Positions 14,981 through 22,724 of a stretch of DNA of 64,000 bases are shown here, piece after piece. The DNA lies in assembly GCF_019511605.1 (NCBI RefSeq), contig NZ_JAEUAV010000022.1, positions 1 to 64,000 of the forward strand, read 5' to 3'. The notes under the pieces are model-generated. The model was given only the letters and a program-made list of their open reading frames with translations, was not told the origin of the DNA and made no database searches. Every line of letters begins with the position of its first letter. The first letter of the stretch is position 1. The position numbers were made by a program, and so were the translations under genes. The DNA comes from Paraburkholderia phenoliruptrix. GTDB lineage: Bacteria > Pseudomonadota > Gammaproteobacteria > Burkholderiales > Burkholderiaceae.

Positions 14981-17167
14981 ATGATCATACCGCGCGAAAG
15001 CATGCAGGACGTGCTGGACCGAAGCCGGTTTGCAATCCGATGGGGAGGCGTACTCGGCCTCGTATGCCACCCCGTCTATTACCTGGTCTGGACTTACCTC
15101 CTGCCGCAGCCGTACGACAATCTGCCGCTGCGTCTGAGCGCGGCGCTCATCTGTATTCCGTTGATCTTCCAGGCGCGCTGGCCGAAACGGTTCAACGCCT
15201 ACCTGCTGGTCTACTGGCATCTGTGCCTGATCTACGTACTGCCGTTCGCGTGCACGTTCCTCGCGATCAGAAATTCCTTCTCCACCATGTGGATGATGAC
15301 TGAAGTCATGATGATCTTCATCATGGCGTTGTGCATCGACAATCCCTTTCTGCTGATGGGCTGCATCGGCATCGGCATGCTCTCCGGCGCGCTGGCCGCG
15401 GTGGCCAGCTCGCCCGCTCCCATCGTGCTCAGCACCGCCAATCAGTCGGACCTCGCCGTGCTGCCGGTCGTCGTGTTGTGCAGCATGGCGTTTGCCCATG
15501 CGATCAGTAAAGGGCGCATCTTCGTCGAGAAAAACCGTGCGCTGCAGGCACTCGCCGGCTCCATCGCACATGAAATGCGCAACCCGCTCAGCCAGTTGAA
15601 GCACGTGCTCGACCGCGTCGAAGAAACACTGCCCGCTCTCACCGAAGGGGGCCGCGCACCCGCACTGTCCGGCGCGGGCGCGGCGCTGCTGTACCGGCAT
15701 CTCGCGCACGGGCAGTTGTCGATCGAGCGCGGTCTGCGGGTGATCGCCATGACGCTCGACGAAGTCGGCGCGAAACAGATCCGCTCGGACTCGCTTGCTT
15801 ATCTGAGCGCGGCGGCCACCACCCGCAAGGCGCTCGACGAGTACGGCTTCGCGGATAAAAAGGAACGCGGCAAGGTGCGCCTCGTCGTGCTGGAGGATTT
15901 CACTTTCAAGGTGGACGAGACGGTCTACCTCTTCACCCTCTTCAACCTGATCAAGAACGCGCTGCACCACATTGCGCCGCTTCCTTCGGCCACGCTCACG
16001 CTCACCGTGGACCGGCATTCGGTCACCGTGCGCGACACCGGCAGCGGCATTTCGCCGGACATCCTGCCGCATCTGTTCGAGCCGTTTCGCACCGCGGGCA
16101 ACTCGGCCGGTACGGGACTCGGACTCGCGTACTGTCAGCGCGCGATGCGCGCTTTCGGCGGCAGCATTGCCTGCAAATCGGAGCCGGGCAAGTTCACGCA
16201 GTTCACACTGCAGTTCCCGCCTGTCACCGAAAGCGAGCTGGCCGCGCACGAGCGCGCGGTGCTCGAGCGCGCGAGAGCCGTGCTCGACGGCAAGCGCATT
16301 CTTCTTGCCGACGACGACGCCGCGCACCGCACGCGCACGCAGCGCACGCTCGCCCGGGTGGGCGCCCTCGTGAGCGAGGCGGAAAACGGCGAGATCGCAT
16401 TGACGATGTTGCGCGAAGCAACGGCCTACGACCTCGTGCTGATGGACGTCAACATGCCCGTGCTCGACGGCTATACGGCCACCGAACGGTTGCGCGCCGG
16501 GCGTGATCATCCGAACGCGAACGTGCTGGTGGCCGCCTACACGTCGGAACCGGGCAACGTCGCGCGCGTGCTCGCGCGGCGCGCCGGCATGGACGACATG
16601 ATCAGCAAGTCCTGCAGCTCAATGGAACTCTTCGCGTCGCTGCAGGCGCTCTTCGAAAACGGCACCCGGCGAGCTGTGAACCACCGCTTTGACGACTTCT
16701 CCGGCAAGTCGATTCTGGTTGCCGACGACGACACCTACAGCCGGCTCGTCGCCAAGGCATACCTGGAGCGTTTCGGCGCGAGCGTCGTCGAAGCCGAACA
16801 TGGGCAGGCGGTACTGGAGCGGCTCGACGAAGGGCTCGCCGTCGACGCGATCGTGGTGGACATGAACATGCCGGGCATGGGAGGTCTCGACACCGCAGCC
16901 GCGATTCGCGCCCGCAGCGATGCCTATGCGAACGTGCCGATCGTCGCGTTGACGAGCTACGCGGATCTCGGTTCGGTACAGGCGTGCATGGGCGCAGGCA
17001 TGAACGAGGTGCTGGTCAAGCCGGTACAGGTCGGCTCGCTGTATGCATGCCTGACCAGGCAGTTCGCGCAGCAAGGCGACGGTGCTGCCGGCGGCAACGC
17101 GAGCTTAGCGGGCGCGCTGTACGCTGCGGGGCCGGCGTCGGGGCCTGAAAGGACAGTCCAGGCATAG
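14981..17167 (+). CDS. CqsS/LqsS-type hybrid sensor histidine kinase with two receiver domains
   Basis: A 728-residue protein. Residues ~20-180 form six to seven membrane helices whose sequence (HPVYYLVWTYLLPQPYDNLPLR, FSTMWMMTEVMMIFIM) closely tracks the CAI-1 sensor CqsS of Vibrio. The phosphoacceptor is H197 in AGSIAHEMRNPLSQLKH, followed by a HATPase domain with NLIKNAL, DTGSGI and GTGLGLAYC boxes. Two receiver domains follow, with phosphoacceptors D489 (LMDVNMP) and D627 (VVDMNMP). CqsS-family kinases sense long-chain alpha-hydroxyketones. No CqsA-type synthase lies in the window; an acyl-ACP-reductase-like gene occupies the upstream position. GGAGG lies upstream of the ATG. The last ~25 residues are Gly/Ala-rich. 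Confidence 0.9.
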   Translation: MIIPRESMQDVLDRSRFAIRWGGVLGLVCHPVYYLVWTYLLPQPYDNLPLRLSAALICIPLIFQARWPKRFNAYLLVYWHLCLIYVLPFACTFLAIRNSFSTMWMMTEVMMIFIMALCIDNPFLLMGCIGIGMLSGALAAVASSPAPIVLSTANQSDLAVLPVVVLCSMAFAHAISKGRIFVEKNRALQALAGSIAHEMRNPLSQLKHVLDRVEETLPALTEGGRAPALSGAGAALLYRHLAHGQLSIERGLRVIAMTLDEVGAKQIRSDSLAYLSAAATTRKALDEYGFADKKERGKVRLVVLEDFTFKVDETVYLFTLFNLIKNALHHIAPLPSATLTLTVDRHSVTVRDTGSGISPDILPHLFEPFRTAGNSAGTGLGLAYCQRAMRAFGGSIACKSEPGKFTQFTLQFPPVTESELAAHERAVLERARAVLDGKRILLADDDAAHRTRTQRTLARVGALVSEAENGEIALTMLREATAYDLVLMDVNMPVLDGYTATERLRAGRDHPNANVLVAAYTSEPGNVARVLARRAGMDDMISKSCSSMELFASLQALFENGTRRAVNHRFDDFSGKSILVADDDTYSRLVAKAYLERFGASVVEAEHGQAVLERLDEGLAVDAIVVDMNMPGMGGLDTAAAIRARSDAYANVPIVALTSYADLGSVQACMGAGMNEVLVKPVQVGSLYACLTRQFAQQGDGAAGGNASLAGALYAAGPASGPERTVQA

Positions 17168-17484
17168 TGACAATCACGATGACATTACGCTTGGCACGCA
17201 TCAGTTCGTAGTGCGACAGAATAGGCGTATAGACCGACGTATAGATGACGATGGCTCATCCCCATTTAATTACCGAAAAATATCTCGACAAATGCCTGTT
17301 TGACGTGGTGACCTTGTATCCATGCCGCAACGGCCCGCCAAGCGACCGCCCCCCTCCATACGTTCGCGCTTATCACGAAGCGTGAGATCGAAAGCAGAAA
17401 CACTCGCTTAGCCAGCGGCGATCCCGTTGCTACGATGGCGCAATCCTCCATTGTCTTGCCCGATTCAGCGACGCACGGACCGCT
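17168..17484. other. Intergenic region with a CGTATAGA direct repeat
   Basis: A 317-base gap. CGTATAGA occurs at 17226-17233 and again at 17238-17245, 12 bases apart, which would place both on similar faces of the helix. No gene or terminator was recognised. Confidence 0.4.
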
Positions 17485-18489
17485 ATGACATATCTCACAA
17501 GACGGGCCTTCGCCCGCATCGCACTGGCCGGCATCTTGACTCTCGCCAGCGCACCGAGCTTCACGCAAACGAGCGCACCGACGATTACGCCGTTGACTCT
17601 GCGCATCGGTTATCAGAAGTCGTCGACGTTGATCACGCTGCTAAAGGTACGCGGCACGCTCGAAAAAGCGCTGGCGCCGTTGAACGTGCGAGTGTCGTGG
17701 AACGAGTTCACGAGCGGCCTGCCCTTGACGGAAGCGTTGAACGTCGATGCTGTCGACTTCAGCGCCGACGTCGCCGACACAGTGCCGATCTTTGCGCAAG
17801 CCGCGCAGGCGCGCTTCGTCTATGTCGCGCAAGAGGCGCCGTCGCCGGGCGCGCAGGCAATCATCGTCAAGAAGGACAGTGCGCTGCACTCGCTCGCCGA
17901 TCTCAAGGGCAAACGCATCGCGGTTACGAAAGCGGCGGGCAGCCACTATCTGCTGCTCGCCGCGCTCGGCAAGGCGGGCATCGCGGCAAGCGATGTCAGA
18001 ACGAGTTACCTCGCGCCCGCCGATGGCCGCGCGGCTTTCGAGCGCGACAGCGTCGATGCATGGGTCACGTGGGACCCGTATGTTGCGTCCGTCGACAGGA
18101 ACCCGGACGTACGGATACTCGCGGACGGCAACGGTCTCGCTTCGTATCAGCGCTACTATCTCGCGTCGCGCACGTTTGCGTCGGCGCACCCCGAGGTCGT
18201 GCAGATCCTGTTCGATCAGCTGAAGCAGGCGGGAGAATGGTTGCGCGCGCATCCAGACGAAGCGGCCAGGACGCTCGCGCCTGTGTGGGGACTCGACGCA
18301 TCGACGATCCAACGGGCGAACGCGCGCCGCAGCTATCAGGTACGGGCGGTGGCCGCCCAGCACTTCAGCGAGCAGCAGGTCATCGCCGACGCGTTCTTCA
18401 AGAACGGCCTGCTGCCCGCGCGTATCGAGACCAGACAGGCGCAGTACTGGGACTACGCGTCGAAGCAGGCCAGGCTTATCGGCGACTAG
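17485..18489 (+). CDS. SsuA-like sulfonate/nitrate-type ABC substrate-binding protein
   Basis: A 334-residue periplasmic binding protein. The N-terminus MTYLTRRAFARIALAGILTLASA has a Tat-like TRRAFAR motif. The mature protein follows the SsuA plan: LRIGYQKSSTLITLLK, then DLKGKRIAVTKAAGSHYLLLAAL and DAWVTWDPYVASVDR. Relatives bind alkanesulfonates or similar small anions. No permease or ATPase gene is nearby, so it is an orphan that must work with a transporter elsewhere or has another role. It sits between the hybrid kinase and the receiver-kinase gene, with which it converges. Confidence 0.85.
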   Translation: MTYLTRRAFARIALAGILTLASAPSFTQTSAPTITPLTLRIGYQKSSTLITLLKVRGTLEKALAPLNVRVSWNEFTSGLPLTEALNVDAVDFSADVADTVPIFAQAAQARFVYVAQEAPSPGAQAIIVKKDSALHSLADLKGKRIAVTKAAGSHYLLLAALGKAGIAASDVRTSYLAPADGRAAFERDSVDAWVTWDPYVASVDRNPDVRILADGNGLASYQRYYLASRTFASAHPEVVQILFDQLKQAGEWLRAHPDEAARTLAPVWGLDASTIQRANARRSYQVRAVAAQHFSEQQVIADAFFKNGLLPARIETRQAQYWDYASKQARLIGD

Positions 18490-18586
18490 CCAACGCTAAA
18501 GCGCATACGGGGTCAACGCGAGCAACGAGCATACGACGACAGCGCCATGCGCGAGCATTAAGCGGAAGCCGCCGGCTGTGCCCCGC

Positions 18587-19771
18587 TCAGGCGGCGTGGC
18601 TGTCCGGCGCCGGTTCGCTGGCGTCGTCCTGCAAACGGCCTCTTCGCGCGGGAAAGCGCATTGTGACAGTGGTGCCCTCACCGGGTGTCGATTCGATGCC
18701 GAGTCCGCCGCCGAACGACTGCATGATGCGGTTGCAAAAGATCATACCCATGCCGTGGCCGCCACTGCCCGCGTGCGTCGTCACAGGGTCCAGCAGCAGG
18801 CGCGCCCTGACCTCCGGCTCGATACCCGGGCCGTTGTCCAGCAGGCGAATGGCGGGCTCCGGCTCGCCCGTCACTTCAATGCGCAGCAAAGGCGTGCGGC
18901 AGCCTTCGAGCGCCCGCAACGCATTCGAGATCAGTGAAGAAAGCACCAGCGCGACGCAATTAGGCATCGCGTGAACGACGAAATCGCCGTGCGCCTCGAC
19001 TTCCACACAGTCGCGCTGCGCGCCCGCAAACGGATACGAATCGAGTAGCGTCGCGACAAGACGCGTGGCCTTCACTTCGCGCGCCGCACTGCCGGGCGCC
19101 GACTGCTGGCCGCCGCTCTTGTGCACCGTCGCCCAGAACGACGAGATCAGCGTCAGGCAGTACTGCGCGTTATTCAGCATCGAAGTGGCCGCGAGACCAA
19201 TGTCCCGCTGACGCTGCGGATCGTATTCCTGCGCGACGTCGTGTTCCACCGAGCGGGCAAAAAGCGAGATCGCGGCAAGCGGCGTATTGAGTTCGTGGGC
19301 GAGGAACGCGAGGGTTTCGTCCATTGCGAGCAGCCGCTGCTGGCGCGTTTCACGCTCGGCGTAACGCGCCACTGCCTGCCGCAGCACATCGCGCACCGAA
19401 TCTGCGCGCAGCGGCTTTTCGAGTATGCGGAACAGGTCGGCCGTGTTGAAGGTTTGCAGCAGCATGTCCTTGTCGGCATACGCGGTCACGAGGATGCGCA
19501 CGATCTGCGGATACAGGTTCGCGACCTCGCGCAGCAAATGGCCGCCGTCGCGGCCCGGCATCCGAAAGTCGGTGACGAGCACGGCAATCTCCGGCCCCAG
19601 GTTCTGCAATAGTGCGATCGCTTCGTCTGCGTCGCGCGCCAGATGCACGCGGTAATCGTCGCGCACCGCGCGCGCGAAGTGGTTGCGCGACATTTCATCG
19701 TCGTCGACGAAGAGAACGGCGAACGGCGCTTGCAGAGTGGCTTGCGTTGCGGCTTGTGGGGTTTCGCTCAT
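18587..19771 (-). CDS. Response regulator fused to a C-terminal histidine kinase (PhcR/JqsR-like architecture)
   Basis: A 394-residue protein. Residues ~17-135 are a receiver domain with the acidic patch D23-D25, phosphoacceptor D68 (VTDFRMPG) and K119 (EKPLRA). Residues ~145-375 form a kinase module with H159 in LAFLAHELNTPLAAISLF, an N-box SSLISNALRALEG, DNGPGI, and GGHGMGMIFC. This order, receiver then kinase, resembles PhcR/JqsR-type proteins that partner PhcS/CqsS-like sensors; that assignment is from architecture only. It has no membrane segment or DNA-binding domain. It lies about 1.4 kb from the CqsS-type kinase, on the opposite strand, so it is a natural candidate phosphorelay partner. 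A near-perfect palindrome lies upstream at 19864-19886. Confidence 0.85.
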   Translation of the reverse strand: MSETPQAATQATLQAPFAVLFVDDDEMSRNHFARAVRDDYRVHLARDADEAIALLQNLGPEIAVLVTDFRMPGRDGGHLLREVANLYPQIVRILVTAYADKDMLLQTFNTADLFRILEKPLRADSVRDVLRQAVARYAERETRQQRLLAMDETLAFLAHELNTPLAAISLFARSVEHDVAQEYDPQRQRDIGLAATSMLNNAQYCLTLISSFWATVHKSGGQQSAPGSAAREVKATRLVATLLDSYPFAGAQRDCVEVEAHGDFVVHAMPNCVALVLSSLISNALRALEGCRTPLLRIEVTGEPEPAIRLLDNGPGIEPEVRARLLLDPVTTHAGSGGHGMGMIFCNRIMQSFGGGLGIESTPGEGTTVTMRFPARRGRLQDDASEPAPDSHAA

Positions 19772-19863
19772 CGCGTTTCGGGCTCATCCATTGGCGAATG
19801 CCGACAGGGTCGGTTGCATTCTACCGTTGGGCCGCGGCAAAGCGGAAAAGTCGGCTCGAGTAC

Positions 19864-19886
19864 GCAAAACGACCAGGTCATTTTGC
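19864..19886. promoter_or_regulatory. Near-perfect 23-base palindrome (candidate operator)
   Basis: The left arm GCAAAACGACC at 19864-19874 and the right arm GGTCATTTTGC at 19876-19886 flank a single central A. Ten of the eleven positions pair. It sits in the 395-base divergent region between the receiver-kinase gene and the MFS transporter, 93 bases upstream of the former's start. The size and symmetry suit a dimeric transcription factor. Confidence 0.55.
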
Positions 19887-20166
19887 CCGGATGGCGGCTT
19901 CAGTAAATGCATTTCTATTACATTTTGCAAACGCGTCGGCAAACAGCGCCAATACAAGCATTACATTACACCGACATTTAGCTTTAACCGCGCATTCAGC
20001 ACGCTAATTGCTCCAGGGATAAACACCGATCGCGCTGCGCCGATGCCTGCAGCCGCCCGAAGGTGGGCGTACACTCGCGCTCGAAACACCCGCCACGCGG
20101 GCTTACCGGCACTTTGCACCGCACGCGGCCGCTTACAGGCCGGGTGGATACGAGGAGAACAGAGAC

Positions 20167-21402
20167 ATGAGCTGGACACGGGAACAGAGAAACGTCACGA
20201 TCGCCGCCTATCTCGGCTGGACACTCGACGCATTCGATTTCTTTCTAATGGTGTTCGTATTGAAAGATATTGCCGCCGAATTCAATACGAAAATCCCCGA
20301 CGTGGCGTTCGGCATCATGCTGACCCTGATGATGCGCCCGCTCGGCGCGCTGATTTTCGGCTGGCTCGCGGACCGCTACGGCCGCCGGCCCACGCTGATG
20401 GTCAACATCGCGTGCTTCTCGCTGCTTGAACTGCTCTCGGGTTTCTCGCCGAATCTCGCCACGCTGCTCGTGCTGCGTGCTCTCTTCGGCATTGCGATGG
20501 GCGGCGAATGGGGCGTGGGCGGCGCCCTGACCATGGAGACCGTGCCGCCGAAGTCGCGCGGCATAGTCTCCGGCCTGCTGCAGGCGGGGTATCCGAGCGG
20601 CTATCTGCTCGCCTCGGTGGTATTCGGCGTGTTGTACCAATACATCGGCTGGCGCGGCATGTTCTTTGTCGGCGTGCTGCCCGCGCTGCTCGTGCTGTAC
20701 ATCCGCGCGCACGTGCCGGAGTCGCCGGCCTTCAGGACACTCGAGAAGCAGGCGCGTCCCGGCCTCGTTGCGACCTTGAAGCAGAACGTCAAGCTGTCGC
20801 TCTACGCGATCGTGCTGATGACCGCCTTCAACTTCTTCTCGCACGGATCGCAGGACCTGTACCCGACTTTCCTGCGCGTGCAGCATCAGTTCGACGCGCA
20901 TACGGTGTCGCTCATCACGATCACGCTGAACGTCGGCGCGATCTGCGGCGGGCTCTTTTTCGGCATGTTGTCGGAGAAGATCGGGCGCAAGCGCGCCATC
21001 TTCATTGCCGCGCTGATCGCGTTGCCGGTGCTGCCGCTGTGGGCTTTTTCAAGCACGCCGGTGTTGCTCGCGGTGGGCGCGTTCCTCATGCAGATCTCCG
21101 TGCAAGGCGCATGGGGCGTGATTCCGGTTCATCTGAACGAGATCTCGCCCGACGAAATTCGCGCCACGTTTCCAGGTCTCGTGTATCAGTTAGGCAATCT
21201 GATCGCGTCGGTGAACGGGCCGCTTCAGGCGAGCGCCGCCGAGGCGCACGGCAACAACTATGCGCTCGTCATGGCGGTCGTGATCGGCATCGTCGCGCTC
21301 GTGATCTGCGCGCTGATTCCGTTTAGCCGCGAGCGGCGCGGCATCGACATGACGCAGTCGGCCGCGCACGTCGGCGAGCATGTGCAAAGCCAGCGTGTGT
21401 GA
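20167..21402 (+). CDS. MFS transporter, SHS (carboxylate/lactate-type) family
   Basis: A 411-residue major facilitator with twelve hydrophobic helices. GWTLDAFDFFLMVFVLKDIAAEF in helix 1, the loop 2-3 signature GWLADRYGRRPTLM and GIAMGGEWGVGGALTMETVPPKSRG place it in the sialate:H+ symporter family, whose members carry lactate, pyruvate, sialic acid or related carboxylates. The substrate cannot be fixed from sequence. GAGGAGAA precedes the ATG. The 395-base upstream region is AT-richer than average and contains the palindrome at 19864-19886. Confidence 0.88.
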   Translation: MSWTREQRNVTIAAYLGWTLDAFDFFLMVFVLKDIAAEFNTKIPDVAFGIMLTLMMRPLGALIFGWLADRYGRRPTLMVNIACFSLLELLSGFSPNLATLLVLRALFGIAMGGEWGVGGALTMETVPPKSRGIVSGLLQAGYPSGYLLASVVFGVLYQYIGWRGMFFVGVLPALLVLYIRAHVPESPAFRTLEKQARPGLVATLKQNVKLSLYAIVLMTAFNFFSHGSQDLYPTFLRVQHQFDAHTVSLITITLNVGAICGGLFFGMLSEKIGRKRAIFIAALIALPVLPLWAFSSTPVLLAVGAFLMQISVQGAWGVIPVHLNEISPDEIRATFPGLVYQLGNLIASVNGPLQASAAEAHGNNYALVMAVVIGIVALVICALIPFSRERRGIDMTQSAAHVGEHVQSQRV

Positions 21403-21464
21403 GGTCGGCTTCAGACGTTCAAAACAAACGGCTATTTCGCCGCGCGGTTCTCGGGCACAATAGA

Positions 21465-21590
21465 CACAAAGGCGGTCAGAACCGCCACGGCATGAAGACC
21501 ATGCCGACTTACACAAGCGCGTGAGCGCAGGGCCAAACCAGGCATCATTTATACGAGGCCGTTCCGATCCGTCGGAACGGCTTTTTTGTT
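21465..21590 (+). ncRNA. Candidate structured small RNA ending in an intrinsic terminator
   Basis: Four hairpins occur in a row: GGCGGT/ACCGCC (21471-21486), GGCATG/CATGCC (21489-21505), GCGC/GCGC (21517-21528) and the terminator stem at 21559-21580 with its T-tract. A CACAAT element at 21456-21461 could be a -10 box. The spacing and order look like an independent RNA of about 125 bases rather than random sequence. It could instead be the structured 3' end of the MFS transporter mRNA. Confidence 0.45.
21559..21590 (+). terminator. Rho-independent terminator
   Basis: CCGTTCCGA at 21559-21567 pairs perfectly with TCGGAACGG at 21572-21580 around the loop TCCG and is followed by CTTTTTTG. It ends either the MFS transcript or the candidate small RNA. 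Confidence 0.9.
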
Positions 21591-21713
21591 TTCGCACGGG
21601 CTTTCTGCGCACGCGAGCATCTGTAAAGGGCTTCAACTCTTCTAGAGGAGTTAATCGACAACCAGACCTTGCTCAGCTTCACCATCCTTCTTATCCTCAA
21701 AAAAACGGCTGTT

Positions 21714-21731
21714 TCAAATTCACATTTGAAT
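21714..21731. promoter_or_regulatory. Inverted repeat, probable operator of the TetR regulator
   Basis: TTCAAAT at 21714-21720 and ATTTGAA at 21725-21731 form a perfect inverted repeat with a 4-base spacer, 43 bases upstream of the regulator's ATG. The layout resembles sites of PsrA-type fatty-acid regulators (CAAAC-N4-GTTTG type), so autoregulation is likely. Confidence 0.65.
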
Positions 21732-21774
21732 CGCCTGTTCGCGGGCCGGACGCCCGGCAATCAGGAGACGCAAC

Positions 21775-22659
21775 ATGGCAGGTCGCACAACGAGCCGGCA
21801 CACCGGCGATACGAAGTCACGCATCCTCGACGCAGCTGAGACGCTCTTCATCGATTGCGGATACGAGGCCATGTCGCTGCGGCAGATCACTTCGCGCGCC
21901 GAAGTCAATCTGGCGGCGGTCAACTATCACTTCGGCAGCAAGGAATCGCTGATTCACTCGATGCTGTCGCGCCGGCTGGACCGCCTCAACGAAGAGCGCG
22001 TGAAGCTGCTGGAGCGCTTTGACCGGATGCTTGGCGAGCGGCTGACCTGCGAGCACGTGCTCGGCGCGATGTTCATTCCGGCGCTGCGGCTTTCGCGCGA
22101 TCCGCGCGTGGGCGGCAAGGCGTTTCTGCGCTTGCTGGGCCGCGCTTACACGGACCCTTCTACCTTCATTCGCGACTTTCTGAACGCGCACTATGCGTCG
22201 GTCGCCGTGCGTTTTTTCGATGCGTTCCAACGGGCGCTGCCGCATCTGCCACGCGAGGAGTTGGGCTGGCGCCTGCACTTCGCGATCGGCGCGCTGTCGG
22301 GTGTGCTCGCGGGCGCGGACACCGAGAGCCTGATAGCCGAGTTCTCGCAGGGCAAGACAATGAACGACCTGCAACTGATCGCCCGCCTCGCCTCGCTCAT
22401 GGTCGCTGCGCTCAAGGCGCCGTTGCCCGATGCGTCGCAACTGGCCATGTTCGCGGCGGTGCTCGGCGACGCGACTGACAAGGACGCGTGTGCAGGAACG
22501 AACCCAAGCTTTGGCGGCAGCCCGGACAATGCATGCCCTCTCGCGGGCCATGCCGCCGATGCAGCGCACGGCGAGCCGCGCGGACCCGCTTCATCGGCTT
22601 GCGCAGCGAATGCATCGTTCGGGCAAGCCGACGCGAGCCCGCTGGCACAACATCAATAA
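21775..22659 (+). CDS. TetR-family regulator, PsrA-like
   Basis: A 294-residue protein. The N-terminal TetR helix-turn-helix reads SRILDAAETLFIDCGYEAMSLRQIT followed by EVNLAAVNYHFGSKESLIHSM, close to PsrA, the acyl-CoA-responsive repressor of beta-oxidation genes in pseudomonads. The ligand domain runs to ~225. The last ~65 residues are Ala/Gly/Ser/Pro-rich and unlike the family, so they are probably a disordered tail. It leads a row of five fatty-acid genes on the same strand and has an inverted repeat just upstream, so it probably represses its own cluster until a long-chain acyl-CoA binds. Confidence 0.85.
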   Translation: MAGRTTSRHTGDTKSRILDAAETLFIDCGYEAMSLRQITSRAEVNLAAVNYHFGSKESLIHSMLSRRLDRLNEERVKLLERFDRMLGERLTCEHVLGAMFIPALRLSRDPRVGGKAFLRLLGRAYTDPSTFIRDFLNAHYASVAVRFFDAFQRALPHLPREELGWRLHFAIGALSGVLAGADTESLIAEFSQGKTMNDLQLIARLASLMVAALKAPLPDASQLAMFAAVLGDATDKDACAGTNPSFGGSPDNACPLAGHAADAAHGEPRGPASSACAANASFGQADASPLAQHQ

Positions 22660-22724
22660 GAACGCGAGCCGTCCACGCAACGTGGATGCGTTCGCACGCA
22701 GCACAGAAACTGGGAGGAAACGTC

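Noticed and set aside
17198..17213. TGGCACG considered as a sigma-54 promoter upstream of the SsuA-like gene
   Set aside because: The sequence at the -12 position does not fit and the distance to the gene is over 250 bases.
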